Shown here: positions 30,938 through 42,446 of the stretch, one piece after another | How the letters are laid out: every line of letters starts with the position of its first letter | How positions within the stretch are numbered: the first letter of the stretch is position 1 | Source of the DNA: Roridomyces roridus | Taxonomy: Eukaryota; Basidiomycota; Agaricomycetes; Agaricales; Mycenaceae | Assembly (NCBI GenBank): GCA_029378245.1 | Contig: JARKIF010000016.1 | Span: 62,001 to 126,000 of the forward strand | DNA length: 64,000 nt | Direction of reading: 5' to 3' | Position numbers and translations under genes: made by a program | The notes under the pieces: generated by a model | Told to the model about the DNA's origin: nothing | Seen by the model: the letters and a program-made list of their open reading frames with translations, nothing else | Database searches by the model: none

Positions 30938-33223
30938 CTAGTACTTCCTGGCCACCATATCTGCCTCCTCCTCATCGGCATCATTCATCCTCCGAATCCA
31001 GCGCCTCTTCAATTCCTCCTCCCTCGCCTCATCCTGGCTGGCATCCTCCCAGATAACAAACGACATCCGCTTCCGATCCGTGCTCATCACACGAGCGTAC
31101 TCTAGGAAAAGCCTGCATCCCATGTCATCCACCTATCCGTCTGCTGAGTTTGAAACGCACCGATAATTATACGCCACCAAATCCTCCCTCCTCCAATACT
31201 GCCGACTCCACTCCCTCCCCTGCCTCGCAATTCGCTCCGCCATCTCATCGTGCGCGCCTTGGCCCGCTGGATCTCCGCGGAAGAACACGAGCACGTCGAG
31301 CAGGTCCGTGTACGAGTTTTGTATCGGGACGTAGTGTACCCAGGGCGCGATGCGGTCCGTGAACCTAGCGAATGCGTAGCGTGAGCAAGTCGAGGAGTAG
31401 ATATTGTGAAGAAGCTAACCACTCGGGATACCCCGTCGCCTTCAAAATCACCGATCCCGAATTCATGAGGCGCTTGAATCGACTTGACCAACCGTTCCCA
31501 TCAACCTGGTGGCAAGTCGTCAATATGCTTTCGGTCTGCCCACGAAGCACGCACGTCAAGCACGTATTTGTACCTCCCCGCCTTCTTCAAATCATGCGCC
31601 GCCCTCCATTCGAATAGACTCCTCAGTTCATCGCATTGCGCGGGGAGACAATTCATTGGCTTCCCCGTGAAGGCAATATCGAGAAGGGCGGGGATGTACC
31701 GGGAACGGGAGACTGGATTGACTGCGATGGCGGGACTGTCTTGACCGGACAACACCTCGACCTTCTCCGACCCCATCCCTGCCCCAAGCGCAGCCAATCT
31801 CACCCGATGCGACTCCCTCCACCTCCCATCTGCAGCATGCCATATCCCAGTATTACTGCCCCGCCACTGCACCCTCTCGTCCGTGCGCGCTTGCCAAGTC
31901 AAGCCTGAAGGCGGAGGCCGGCCTTCGTGGGGAAAGTCGTCCGGGACCCAATTGAGTGGTAACGCAAAGCGAATATCCGCATTCACGGGCGTCGAGCTGT
32001 AGCTAAATTGCGGCACAAGAGAACGCTGTGCCGTCGGGCCTGCTCCATGCGAGAGGTACGCGCCGTGTGAGGTGAAGTGCGTGGGATGAAGGCAGGGGTC
32101 CATCGCGGGAAGGTGGGCGTGGATGAATGTTTTGGGTGTGGAGGAGTCGTCTGGTACATTGGGCTGTTCTGTATTCGGATTTGCGTCGTCGAATGGCGGT
32201 GGGATGGCGTGAAGATGCGCAGGGGAAGATGGTGGACATGCTGCGAGCCAGCCGTGTTTTGCAGGTAGTGGGTTAGCGAGGTCAATGTCTGTGACGAGGT
32301 CAGAGATTGGACCAGAGGGGTAGAGAGTTACACGTACATTCACCCTTGGATGCCGCGTCGAGAGCCCGTTGCTTCAACTCGTACTATACAAAGTCAGTCG
32401 GCAGAAAAAACGAGGCTTCAGAAGTACCGACATCGACGAACAGATTTGGACTGTCATGCGGGCTGAAAACAGCCCGAAAGGGCGGAATCTCTCGCTCCAC
32501 ATCCTTCATGAGCTCAATAATCTGAAACCCGCCCAACCCAAGCTCCCTGCGCACATCCTCGTCCGCTGGCAAGGTAAAATTGACCATTCTAATGGGGTCG
32601 TCCTGCGCATCCTTTCCAAGGGTATAAGAGTCTCTATGCGCCTCCCAATCCCTTTGGATCTTCTGCAAAGCTACGGGTTCCACGCCGTAGAATGGTGCCA
32701 AGTCGCGGTCGATCTGGTCGTACTCATCCGGAAGCTGCACAGCGTTGACGCACGCGTATGCCCACCACATATCGAAGCCTCGGGGAGGCAGGCGCGCGTA
32801 GCGGCGAGTATATTCGGCAGCAGCTTGACGCAGAGTGGTAGATGCACGGGCGACCTTCGATGCCCAGGCAGCTTCGGCTCTAGCAGTGAGTTGGTGGATT
32901 GGATGAGGGGAAGTGGGGTTGACAATGAGGAGGCCATTCGGATGATAGGTGTGTTGGCTGGCTTTCGCAGGCCGCGACCTCGAACGCTTCTGAGGATGAG
33001 AAATGGCGGCCTCGACGCGTGGAATCGTGCGCGTCGCCCAGATCGTGGTGGTCGCTGGCTCCCTCTTACGACCCAGCTTGAACGCGATACTCGTCGAATG
33101 CTGCGCGTCAAACACGACGAGGTTGCGCATGAGGAACACGAAGAGGAGGAACCCGGTCAGAATAAGTGCGGGGCGGCGGAGGGAGCGACGGCAGAGAACA
33201 GAGTATACTGGTGGTGAGGACAT
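30938..33223 (-). CDS. GT90 (CAP10-like) glycosyltransferase, type II membrane protein
   Basis: At least five exons. The N-terminus has a short cytosolic part followed by one membrane helix (LILTGFLLFVFLMRNLVVF), the layout of Golgi enzymes. The lumenal part carries the CAP10/GT90 signature region. This includes ARTDERVQWRGSNTG, YIPALLDIAFTGKP, YKYVLDVDGNGWSSRFKRLM and SGSVILKATGYPEW, then VHYVPIQNSYTDLLD. By family these proteins transfer a sugar (xylose in Cryptococcus Cap10-like or Cxt1 proteins, glucose in animal POGLUT) onto glycans or proteins in the secretory pathway; the donor and acceptor are unknown here. The splices LFVD|YELKQRAL and VLD|VDGNG restore family motifs. An upstream in-frame start at 33277 is possible but the ATG at 33223 gives a compact cytosolic tail. 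Confidence 0.85.
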
Positions 33224-33472
33224 GGTAGAGGGAAGAGAGGTGAAAGGAATTTGCGAGCCAAAGCTGCCGATCGGCATTTCCTAGTGTGCATTGCGTCGAG
33301 TTCGAATTGGAGTGAGGACAACATGCGCATTGGCATCAGATCATCAGACCGGATCAGATCCTCTGAACCACCGGTGGTATCACACATCCACGAAAGATTG
33401 AGATTTTCATGCGCTCATGACGAAGGCCGATTTCTCTGTAGCCACTTGGGCGAGCTCCAATTGAGTATTATA

Positions 33473-33974
33473 CAGATGCGACGCACACAGCACATTGATG
33501 TACGACACATTGGCAGCAGGTTTCCGTCAGATGCGACACATTGATCACGCAGCTGATCAGAGTGTGTCGCACTTGTCAATTGCCGAGACTTTGCACTAAA
33601 TTCACCAGTCCATTCACTGTGGATTATGCACCCTTCACTCACTGTCGAAAATGGGGGGAAGGAGACTGGTTATTTTGCCAAGGAGTCCCTTTGCCCAACC
33701 AAACCTAACAGAGTCTAACCGCCAATTCACGGTGGATTCCGAGTTCTTCATGCACTGACGAAAAAGGGGGAAGAAGACTGATTTGCTGCCCGAAGGTGTG
33801 TCTGCACAAACCTAACCTAACAGAGTCTAACCGCCAATTCACAGTGGATTCAGAATCTTGCCAATCAGTGGATGATTCACTGAAGCGAATAAATATGCGA
33901 CACTTGCCGATCACGGTGTGTCGCAGATTGCGGTGATTTCGCTTGCCATCAATATGCTGTGTGCGTCGCATCTG
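33473..33974. mobile_element. MITE-like element with 28-bp terminal inverted repeats
   Basis: The 28 bases at 33473-33500, beginning CAGATGCGACGCACACAGCA, are the reverse complement of 33947-33974 with one mismatch. The 502-bp interval has no coding capacity. It contains more copies of a TGCGACAC / GTGTCGCA motif in both orientations (near 33530, 33568, 33895 and 33918) and a tandem repeat in the middle. Inverted ends, small size and no gene are what a non-autonomous DNA transposon shows. I see no clear target-site duplication, so the exact ends are not settled. Confidence 0.6.
33613..33862. repeat. Tandem repeat of about 112 bp, two full units and a partial third
   Basis: Unit 1 is 33613-33725 and unit 2 is 33726-33837; a third begins at 33838 and fades after about 25 bases. 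The unit junctions share an almost identical stretch (CCTAACAGAGTCTAACCGCC then AATTCAC and GTGGATT). The middles are more diverged but alignable, with the GACGAAAA...GAAGACTG segment kept. The repeat lies inside the MITE-like element. Confidence 0.65.
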
Positions 33975-34339
33975 TTCAAGCCCGGCTCCAATTGGTCTCT
34001 TCAACTTCGCTTCACACCCACCTTAGGATGGGATAGGATGGGATTTCCCCCTTCCTTTCATCGTCTTCGAGTCTATTCTGGCGTTCTGGTTCAAGTCCTC
34101 CAGTCTCAGGGCTAGGAAGAAGCTCTCGCGGAGCTCTTCGACAACAAATCTTCTGGTTTTGATAATGGACGTACCGAGAGAAACTCGCAAAAGGAAGTCA
34201 CTCGGCAAGTTTCGAAGTGCGGATTGCTCTGGTTCAAGTTGACTTGGCGTGGTCCATAATGGGAGTAGACCACACGAATTGTCTTCCTGCGAATTCCCTT
34301 TGGTTCGTTTCATTCCGTGCTTTCATTCCAAATTCTTGA

Positions 34340-35130
34340 TCATGGCCAGTGCCAATGGAAAGGCGACCGCTCTTCAGGCTTCGATCATCTGCTTTTTGAA
34401 CCAAGGTGGGCCCTCACCAGATCCAGGGCTCGGTCAGTATTTTGGCTTAGGCATATTGAAGTACCGTCTTACTACATTTTATGTTTGACTATCTTGGCGG
34501 CCTTGGCCTTTCTCTGAATCTCAACCGGTTGATTTTCGCCAATCACTCGGATCAATTAGCACTCTCTTTCCTCAACATCGATATCCATGACGAGCTTTGG
34601 TGACCTCCTGGACCTGTCCCATCCGAGTTGATACATGCTAGCGAACGCATGGCCCCGTATCTCCTTTCTCTATGCCATATCAGCGACGAGATTTACCGGG
34701 TCTGTCTACGGCATATTTTTCGGACTCATCTTGGCTCGGACATGCTACAAATGCTCTGCCCACCCAGAAATTGCCAACACACGGCCAGCAGTGTTCAATT
34801 TCGAGCATCTATGCGTCTACGCTTCTCATTTTCTATCTTCCACCTGATCTCGGACACCTCAGAGGAATCTGGACGTCTATAATACTCTTCAAGCAATCAT
34901 GTGCCACGAAGGTTCGTCGCGCTCCGGCCAGCTTCGAGTCGGTAACACCATTGATTATGCCGCTGGAAAACTTCGGGGAGCCGCTCGTGAAGTCTCAATT
35001 TTGTGCTCTTTCGGATCTCCTCGAGTCACTCACTGACCCATGTTTAAGACGAGATCGACATTTGTATCGCCTGGAGCGTTTGGCGTTCCAGAGGGGCTTC
35101 TTTTATTCTCGAGTGGACTTGACCAGTTAA
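34340..35130 (+). pseudogene. Possible relic of an F-box-like gene
   Basis: Plus-strand pieces in different frames carry protein-like composition, such as LLSLCHISDEIYRVCLRHIF near 34660, which resembles the CRTNRQIYxICLRxIY part of the F-box genes in this window. Frames break several times without good splice signals. I read it as a degraded copy; it may be nothing. No intact product can be given. Confidence 0.25.
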
Positions 35131-35733
35131 CGACAGGGCTTTGTTTCAAGCATTGACAAAAAACTCCCCTCATTGTTGTCTTGTTGGCATCGACGTGGTA
35201 CTTTGACGCTAAGATTCAAGGAGTCTGTCGATTGGGAGTCAGGTTGCTTCTGGTTCGCTGCCGGGGGTACGGATTGCCCCGCGATGAGTATCTGGTGGCT
35301 ACTGCAGATCAGAGGGTCACCATGAGCTGGTGAGACTTGCGGGCGGGTACAGTCAGACTGAATTATCACATCCACAAATGGGGTAGCCTGTCTCCGAGGA
35401 GGAGAACGCACAGTCACTGCTGTCTTGAAGCTGTTGTGCGCTCCTCCGATTTTTTCAGGCTATCGGTGGTTTTGTCTGTACCCTATCCTTAAGGGTCGAA
35501 ACGCGCCCGTTAATACAATTTGTGGTCGTATAGGCACTATTCATTTCTGGCCTTGTTACTTTATGGGGCACGTGTCTTCACAAATTTGGTCGGACTTTGA
35601 AATAGTGGGATCGGTCTAAGTCCCTCTTTCTTCTCTCCTCACTGCACGCCATGAGCCTTTAGTGTGCCTTGTATCCTCTGTATATCATCCCACCACCTGT
35701 TGTATTCTCCTCCCCTCGTCCTGTCCCTCCACC
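35131..35733. other. Upstream region of the C2H2 gene
   Basis: Pyrimidine-rich sequence leads to the start codon at 35734 (CTCCTCCCCTCGTCC), as is common in basidiomycete promoters. No open frame of interest is seen. Confidence 0.4.
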
Positions 35734-37507
35734 ATGGCTCAAGTACGTCAATCCACCCCTCCATACTTTCGCCTTGACTAATACGTGTGCGTTAGGATAG
35801 TGCCGCCGCCCTCAGCCTGCTCTCGCTGTCCATTGCAGCCTCCACTGCCCAGCCGATAACCCTCCCCGAGGGCCGTCTCCAGCATAACCGCCGATTGTCG
35901 TCAAGTGGTCGGCGTAGGCGTCTAAGTGACGCGTTGGATGCAGCAACCCGGCCTTCGTGCGTCCGTTTGTCTCTTTGCCTTGAAACAGGCTCACGACGCT
36001 CTTGCAGCTCTTCCAGCATCCTCTCGACCTCCGAGTCTCCTCCTCCAGCCGCAGTTCCTGCCAGCGCCCCGACCAAGAGCAGTACACCTATCCCCATTGC
36101 CTCTGCTGGCCGCAAGAAGCGCGGTGTCGACCACAAGTGCGAGACATGCTCCAAGGTATGTCCTTCCCTTCGTTCCGGCTTGTTGTGCTCTTTTGTTGCG
36201 CATCTCGCATCTACTTTCGGATCTACCGCACTTTCCTGCCAGCACTTTACCCTTGCCTCCCCTCTTCTTCTCTTCCGGACAACCACCCACCTTCTTCCTT
36301 CGCTGTCCTTTTTTCCTTATTCGCATCATGTGGCAATCTGGCACCATGCCAATCCGGATGACTGATCCCGAGATCAGCATTAACGTCGTCGCCACTGGCC
36401 CAGATGCTGCTTTCATTCTTCTTTATTCCACCGCCTTCTTTTTTTCTGTGCCATCTTCTTCAATTGGGCTCTGGACCATCATTCCAGGCGGCCCTGTCTC
36501 ATTTTTCTATGCCCCCTTGTTGGCCCTGTCTTGGGGCTCCATCTATTTTATTTTCTATTTTCTGTGCGCCCTCCTGTGTCCTCCCTTCGTTTCGCGTAAT
36601 GGGGCAGCTGGACGCGCGTCGTCTGCTTTTTTCGTTGCCACTTTATCTTCACTTCTTCCATTTTACCTCACTCCCTCTTATATCCCCAACTTTTTTCTTG
36701 CTCCTACCTTTTACACTATGTGATGCTGATTTTACTCTTCAGATATACCGCCATCCGTCGTGCTTGATCAAGCACCGCTGGGAGCACACCCCTCACTGGC
36801 GTACTCTCGCGTCCCTCCCCGCTTTCCCGACGTCCCCCACCGAGTCCCCTTCCTCGCACTCGCATAAGAATGCGAAGCACGCGCCGATGGCCCCGTTGAG
36901 TAAGCACGCACAAGTGCAGCTCCTCGAGGCTGCGGCCATCCTGTCGCATTTCAGCCCGGACAGCCAGACTGGCACGAGCCTCCCCGAGGACCGTGGAATG
37001 TGGCCGCGGTGGGTGAGCGGCGGCACGCTCGAAGGCGAGCCTGGCTACGACGTTGCCGCCAGCGGAGAGAGCGAGTATGTTGGCAGCGAATATGGGCGCA
37101 GCGGGGGGAGCTATGGCCTGCGTAGTGGCAGTGGAGGCCCACGGCTGCATGACTACGAGGTCCCTCGTGGAGCCGAGGTTCGCGCCGGGGTTGTCGAGGT
37201 GCCCCATTCCCACCGCTATGGCAGTGCCTGGAGCGTGCCACGCTCGGTCAGCGTTTCTGCGTCTTCAGAGCAGAGCCGTTCGCGCTCGACGCCCAGCGAT
37301 GACGAGGACGACGAGGACGATGAGCGCCCAATTGGGATAAGCAGGGGTCGGCGCGCGGGTGTCTGGAAGCGTGAAGATGAAGAGTTTGATCTGCACGGTG
37401 TGCGCGAGGAGGGCGAGGAGGAGGAAGAGAAGTACGGGAAGAAGGACGAGAGCCTGCGCTGGGGTGTGGTGGAGCAGATGGAGGATATCGACATGGACAT
37501 GGATTAA
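35734..37507 (+). CDS. C2H2 zinc-finger protein split by a 587-nt intron
   Basis: Three exons: 35734-35742 (only MAQ), 35796-36155 and 36743-37507. The join KCETCSK|IYRHPSCLIKHRWEH completes a single classical C2H2 finger (CX2CX12HX3H). The cysteines are on one side of the intron and the histidines on the other. The HRWEHTPHW end and the following LSKHAQVQLLEAAAILSH match a fungal C2H2 family I have seen but whose function I cannot name. Before the finger are Ser/Arg-rich stretches and GRKKRG, a likely nuclear signal. After it come Gly/Ser-rich and strongly acidic tracts (DDEDDEDDE). One finger alone binds DNA weakly, so it may act with a partner. The first-exon start has a good context (CCACCATGG). 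Confidence 0.78.
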
Positions 37508-37933
37508 AGCGTCCATCCGCACACGCTTTCCGACTCGCTCTCTTGCTCGCTCTCCCCGACGCCAATGCTCCAACTCTCTCGACACGACACACACAACACA
37601 CACACATATATTCTTCTGCGGTCATATACTTGGCATGACGGACCCAACGGGCTTACCCTTTCTTTTTTTCTTCACATGGCATTGTCTCTCTCTACGTTGC
37701 ACATCCCCCGCGTCACTCCCCCCCTCCATTCTTCTTCTCATTTCTCTCTCTTTTGCTGGTGGATGGAACGAAACGAACGAAACGAATTGTATATCTCTGT
37801 ATCATTATATATATTGGGTTTTATGGAAATCCAGCGCTCTGAGCACCGGAAACTGCGGAGCGGTAGAAGCTGCTATAAGTTTTGACGTCACTTGTCTTTG
37901 TCTGATCACTCTTTCACCGCGACTTGCAACTCG
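37508..37933. other. Intergenic spacer with a CA-rich microsatellite
   Basis: 3' region of the C2H2 gene and 5' region of the BTB gene. It contains a (CA)n-like tract at about 37581-37607, short pyrimidine runs and a GAACGAAACGAACGAAACGA repeat near 37768. No gene is seen. Confidence 0.5.
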
Positions 37934-39451
37934 ATGGATCTTTCAACTACCACAATTCTCGCTCGACCTGGCAGCAGCACTGGACAAATGGACGACTTGG
38001 AGCGGAGAAGACTGCTCGTCGACCAGGAAGATGCCACGTCCTGCGTATCCACGCCACCCGAGAGCGCCGCCGGCGAAGAACAGTTTCATCTTCCCCCAAT
38101 GAGGGCTCGCACTCCTAGCAGCGTCGACACATTGGAGGAGACGCCGTCGAAACGCAGGAGACTCGAAGAAGCTGGCCCGCCTTGCGGTGCATCTACATCT
38201 GGAACCAAGAGACTTCTCGGGGCCAATCCTGCAGAAACGCTGCAAAGGCAGAGGTCGGCGTTGCAGGTGGCTGTAGTTACGCCGGAGGAAGCCTCTGCTG
38301 TCCCCTCATCCTCTCGAGCCGCTACTGGGAGCATAAGCAAGGACGAGAAGTATTACAGAGCTGATGGAGACTGTATTGTTCAGGTTGAGGATACGCTCTT
38401 CAAGGTATGTTATTACTCTGGCTTTCGGTCCCTCGTTGTGTCTATTTGGCTCTGCAGATTCACCGTTACCATCTCGCGGATGAGTCTTCCGAGACTTCAG
38501 TTTTTCGCGGCATGTTCGATCTCCCGCCGGGCGATGGCATAACGCCCGAAGGCCAGACGGACTCTAATCCGATTATATTATACGGCGATACTGCGGCACA
38601 ATTCCGCGCTTTTCTATCCTTCTCGTACTCCAAGTGAGTGGATATTAAAATTCTCGGTAAACGCCATGTGACGTCCTCGATGCAGTCCACTCCAGCTGCA
38701 AATAAACCGCATGACGGTCGATGATTTGGAAAGACTGTCCAAAATCGTATCGTTTGCGCACAAGTACCTGCTGCAGGACTGCCTAATGTGGGCGCTCGAG
38801 TCTATCGAGCATGTCCTTCTTTCGGCGGCTGCTATGGTACCTTCGGCCGAATACCCCGTCGTTCTCGAAGCCACCGCGCTCTGCACCCCACTTCACCGGA
38901 CAATATGCGAAAACATCTGCGGGCTGCTGCAGCGGCAGTGGCTTTCAGATATCGAGTCCTACTCGCTACCTATCGCTCCTGCGCTCGACATTGCCGAGCG
39001 ATTAAACCTCCGGGGATTTTTGGTCGAATTATACTGCCTCGTCCTCGACACGCTCGCTTCCACCCCGGCAGCTCGGCGCACCGCAGATGACGGACCATTA
39101 GCACAAATCAGCCCCACGCACCGTCTTCGAATATTTTCAGGCCACTGGTTCCTTGCCCGTTCGTGCAGCGACTTTATGGACCGAAAGCCGCCCACGATCT
39201 CGCATTCCTCGACGTGTGCGACGCATTTGTGTGGTGCGTTTTGGTACAGTGGATGGGGCGCTTGTGCGAAACGCAGTATGGTGATTGCGGATCATGGGAA
39301 TCTGAAGCGGATCTTCCAAAAGTTGGATAACTTTCGGGATCTGTTGGTGCTTTCGAGGCGGGGATTTTGTAGCGGGGAGGATGAGATGGATGCTGAGATT
39401 AATCGGTTCAAGAGGGATCTTGAGGATTCTTTCTTTTCTGTAGCTCCATGA
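37934..39451 (+). CDS. BTB/POZ domain protein
   Basis: Three exons (introns at about 38405-38458 and 38634-38684). The first 150 residues are disordered and include a basic patch (TPSKRRRLEE). Then comes a BTB domain of the type common in agaricomycetes: KYYRADGDCIVQVEDTLFK, IHRYHLADESSETSVFRGMF, NPIILYGDTAAQFRAFLSFS, and LERLSKIVSFAHKYLLQDC. A long helical C-terminal part (residues about 270-460) follows. BTB domains mediate dimerisation and can recruit Cullin-3; targets are unknown. It lies 86 bp upstream of, and on the same strand as, the MFS gene. Confidence 0.82.
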
Positions 39452-39537
39452 TAGGTAATCTTATCAGATATAATTTCATGTGGAAATTGATGATGGAAAA
39501 TTTATCTGATAAGCGGCGAAGCTTTGACTCGACCACC

Positions 39538-41156
39538 ATGTTGCCCACTCTTGTGCATTATGCTGCGCACAACGCTCCCCAGTCGCTTTGGAAGAGATCA
39601 AGGGCTTCAAGCGCACCAGTTCAAACCGACCCCGAGCTCCTGCTCCCTGGCCTCAAGTCACTGTCCATCATGATTCTGGCCAACGCTTTGCTCCAGGTGC
39701 GTAGGTCGTGAGGAGGTGGGGACGGTCCTAACGGCGGTCTTTGGCAGTTTTCCGCATACGTGACGGTTTCTTCAGCTACCGCCTATGCCGATCACCTCGG
39801 TGGAACGAGCGTCTTTGCGGGTCTCACCATCGGCGTTCCGAATGTCCTTTCGGGGATCGTGCTTATACCGCTCACGAGGCTCGACGAGGGTATTTTTGGT
39901 CTACATTTTTGCCTTGAGTCGAGCTGAGCAATGGTACAGGACGGTACACGCGTCCGCTTAGAGTCGTTTGCGCTGCCTTGATTCTCGGAAACATACTTCA
40001 TGGGGTGGCTTACCGAGCCAATTTTCTGTACCTCATTCTGATCGGCCGACTCGTTGCTGGAATCGGGTATACGGGGTTCATGTATGTCAAGAGGTATTGT
40101 ACGGGTAAGTTCAACAGTTGCTGCCCACTTGAGACTCTTTTTTTATATGTTTTCCAAGATCCCCGGATTGTCGGTGTGCGTCGCCGAACTACGCTGGCGA
40201 GTTGGCTTGTCGTCGGCCAGGTTTTTGGGATGAGCGCTGGACCCTTCATTTGTGGGGTTTTCTACAAAGTGGGCTTTACGAACGAGGTGTTCAATGGATT
40301 CACCAGGTGCATACTGAAATTCTCCGTCGACTCCAAGTTGTTCATTTGTCAACCTAGCCCAGGATGGATTACGTCGTGCATTTGGGTCCTCTTCACTGTC
40401 GCGATCGCCGTCTTCTTTCGCGATCTTCCTAAACCAAACTCCGACACCATAGAAATGGAAGCCGTCAACTCGACGTCGACACCACCAGTTAAACCGTCTC
40501 TCCGGACGCTGACACGCCCACAATGGGGCGTCATCCTCTGCATGTGCTACGCCTCCGCAACCTTCTTCTTCACCCTTGGATCCTTCGAATCCGCGATTCC
40601 CAACTACACCGCAGTCGCATACGGCTACTCACCCTACGCCGCAGGCAACTTTATCGCTCTCGGCGGCATCGCGACATTCCCTTTCCTCCTACTCAACATC
40701 CGCTACGCCCCACGCTTCCAAGACCGTGTGACGCTCGTCGCAGGCTCGATGATTGGTTTCTGCGGCCTCTTCATTGCGCTCGTCATGCTTTTGACTATGA
40801 GCAAGGTTCCTGTGGGCGCGTTCTACGTGTGTTGGGTTTTGGTTGCGCTTGGGTTCAACCTCGCGACGACGTGTACGTTGAGTCTCTTGTCAAAGCAGAT
40901 GCCGGGAATCTGGAATGGACGTATGAGTCTGGCTATCCAGTATAGCAACATTCTTGGGCGGCTTACCGGGGCAGTATTTGGTGGCGCGGGTGCGTGGTTC
41001 ACTTACTTGTAAAGTTGGGCTTGTTGACTGAAATCATCTTTGGCAGCCGTAAATATTGGGATGAAGAATTACATTGGTATTCTTCTCGGCTTGGTTGGCC
41101 TGGGCCAGGTGATTTTCATGGTACTGTGGAAGGATTTGAAGTCGAAAAAGGGGTAG
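39538..41156 (+). CDS. Major facilitator superfamily transporter
   Basis: Six or seven exons. Multiple hydrophobic helices span the whole length: SLSIMILANALLQFSAYVTV, SVFAGLTIGVPNVLSGIVLI, VVCAALILGNILHGVAY, LILIGRLVAGIGYTGFMYVK (the GRxxxGxG-type motif of loop region 4-5), WITSCIWVLFTVAIAVFF, and GVILCMCYASATFFFTLGSF. A central cytosolic loop (KPNSDTIEMEAVNST) divides two six-helix halves. The start at 39538 has a strong context (ACCACCATG); an upstream in-frame ATG at 39478 also exists. The substrate cannot be named. The final exon is confirmed by in-phase joining to AVNIGMKNYIGILLGLVG. Confidence 0.85.
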
Positions 41157-41294
41157 ATATACTATATCGGGCGGAAGGATAGCCACTGATTGACGTATTT
41201 GCTTCCGTTATCGGCCCCTATTCGACACCTTGGAACGGCCCCGATGTATGACTCCGACGGAGGATTTATATGCCAGCCGCCTAACCATCGACCC

Positions 41295-41891
41295 ATGTCC
41301 GCAACTCCAATGCTACGATCTGCGACGCTCCAAGATATCCCAGCCCTAGCCGAAGCCATGGTCCCGGCAGCAAACTTTTCCATTCCCGGGCGAAATCTAG
41401 GAGACGAGCTATACGATTTGGAAAAAGACGTTCAAGAGGCCCGCGGAAATCAACCTCCCGGAAAGATACGCACGCAGTTTGAAGAGCAGATGAAAATGCA
41501 TAATGTGTGGCTCGCGGAAGTGGAGGCAGGTGTCGCTGGGGGGATCGCATGGCGAGACACAGTTGGATGCACACCCGGCGAGGTACCTTTCTCCAACTGT
41601 AAATCTTCACATTACGTTTGAACCAAGTTGATTTAGATTTTATCGTTATTCGTGCATCCGAGGTTTCATGGGCGCGGGATTGGGACTTTGCTCTTACATC
41701 ATGCGAAAAAACACGCATTGGGCCATTCGCTCGTCACTGACGGAGAGGTGCTCATGGAAGTACGGTGTTTCGAGAAGAATCCGCGGGCTCTAAAGTTCTA
41801 TGAGCGCGGGGGTTTTGTGAGGAGGGAGAGCGTCGTGGAGTTGGTTGAAGAAGTGGGGGAGTATCTAGCTCTGTTGGTCTGGTTGAAGTGA
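41295..41891 (+). CDS. GNAT-family N-acetyltransferase
   Basis: Two exons (41295-41582 and 41637-41891). The acetyl-CoA site is clear in the second exon: LFVHPRFHGRGIGTLLLHHA contains the R/Q-x-x-G-x-G/A motif, followed by EVRCFEKNPRALKFYERGGF, the usual motif B with the Asn-Pro-x-Ala-x-x-x-Tyr pattern. The N-terminal part (MLRSATLQDIPALAEAM) is the first strand and helix of the fold. The acceptor substrate is unknown. An in-frame upstream ATG at 41244 would add 17 residues; I prefer 41295 because the fold starts right after it. The stop is 25 bp from the stop of the convergent SnoaL-like gene. Confidence 0.85.
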
Positions 41892-41916
41892 GTTTCTGGT
41901 ACTAGTAGCTGTAATT

Positions 41917-42446
41917 TCACAGTGGGTTCGTCTGCATCACCTCCTGCAGCATCGCCGTGTCCACATACTCATTCACCTCCACTATTTTCCCCGTCTCACT
42001 CGAGAACTTGAAGAACAACGCGAACCTGCAGTCAACTTTTTCAGTCATTATCAAAAAAAAAAATCTGGCTCAAGTTCACCGGTTGTAATACGGTTTTCCG
42101 TTCTTCTGCGTCGCCTCACCGACCCCCTCCACGATTGCTTTGTTGTTGACCACCTCCACGGACACAATCTTGGCCTTGTTGTTGTCCAATCTGGCCGCAA
42201 GGGCCGCCATCACCTCTGCATACCAGCTTGCCTTGTTCTGCGGAAGACCAGGATTCAGGACCAGTAGACTCTCCAGAAACAAGGCCGACGCACGTAGATC
42301 CCAGTAAGACGCATGGGGTCTTTATTCTCGGACGCGACAACCCAGCGAACCTCGGGATCAAGGGCGTCCGCAAAGGCGGCGCGGTTTCCCTCGTTGACGG
42401 GATCGAAGATGGCGGCAGCGTGTTCGCGGGTGAGTGTGAACGACAT
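41917..42446 (-). CDS. SnoaL-like (NTF2-fold) small protein, about 125 aa
   Basis: Three exons (42446 to about 42295, 42237 to about 42077, and 42026-41917). The pattern fits a small NTF2-like protein: LTREHAAAIFDPVNEGNRAA, FADALDPEVRWVVA at the start, then KIVSVEVVNNKAIVEGVGEA and FALFFKFSSETGKIVEVNEY, with the typical closing VDTAMLQE. Such proteins are cone-shaped barrels that can isomerise or bind small hydrophobic ligands. Most fungal ones have no assigned reaction. Confidence 0.78.

Noticed and set aside
32369..33217. 282-codon plus-strand frame opposite the GT90 gene
   Set aside because: Antisense to an exon with clear GT90 and membrane-anchor motifs; it has no motif of its own.
35926..36723. 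265-codon hydrophobic frame that could be read as a membrane protein
   Set aside because: It overlaps the exon with the first half of the zinc finger and the T/C-rich intron; hydrophobicity follows from the T-rich composition. Kept only as an observation about the long intron.
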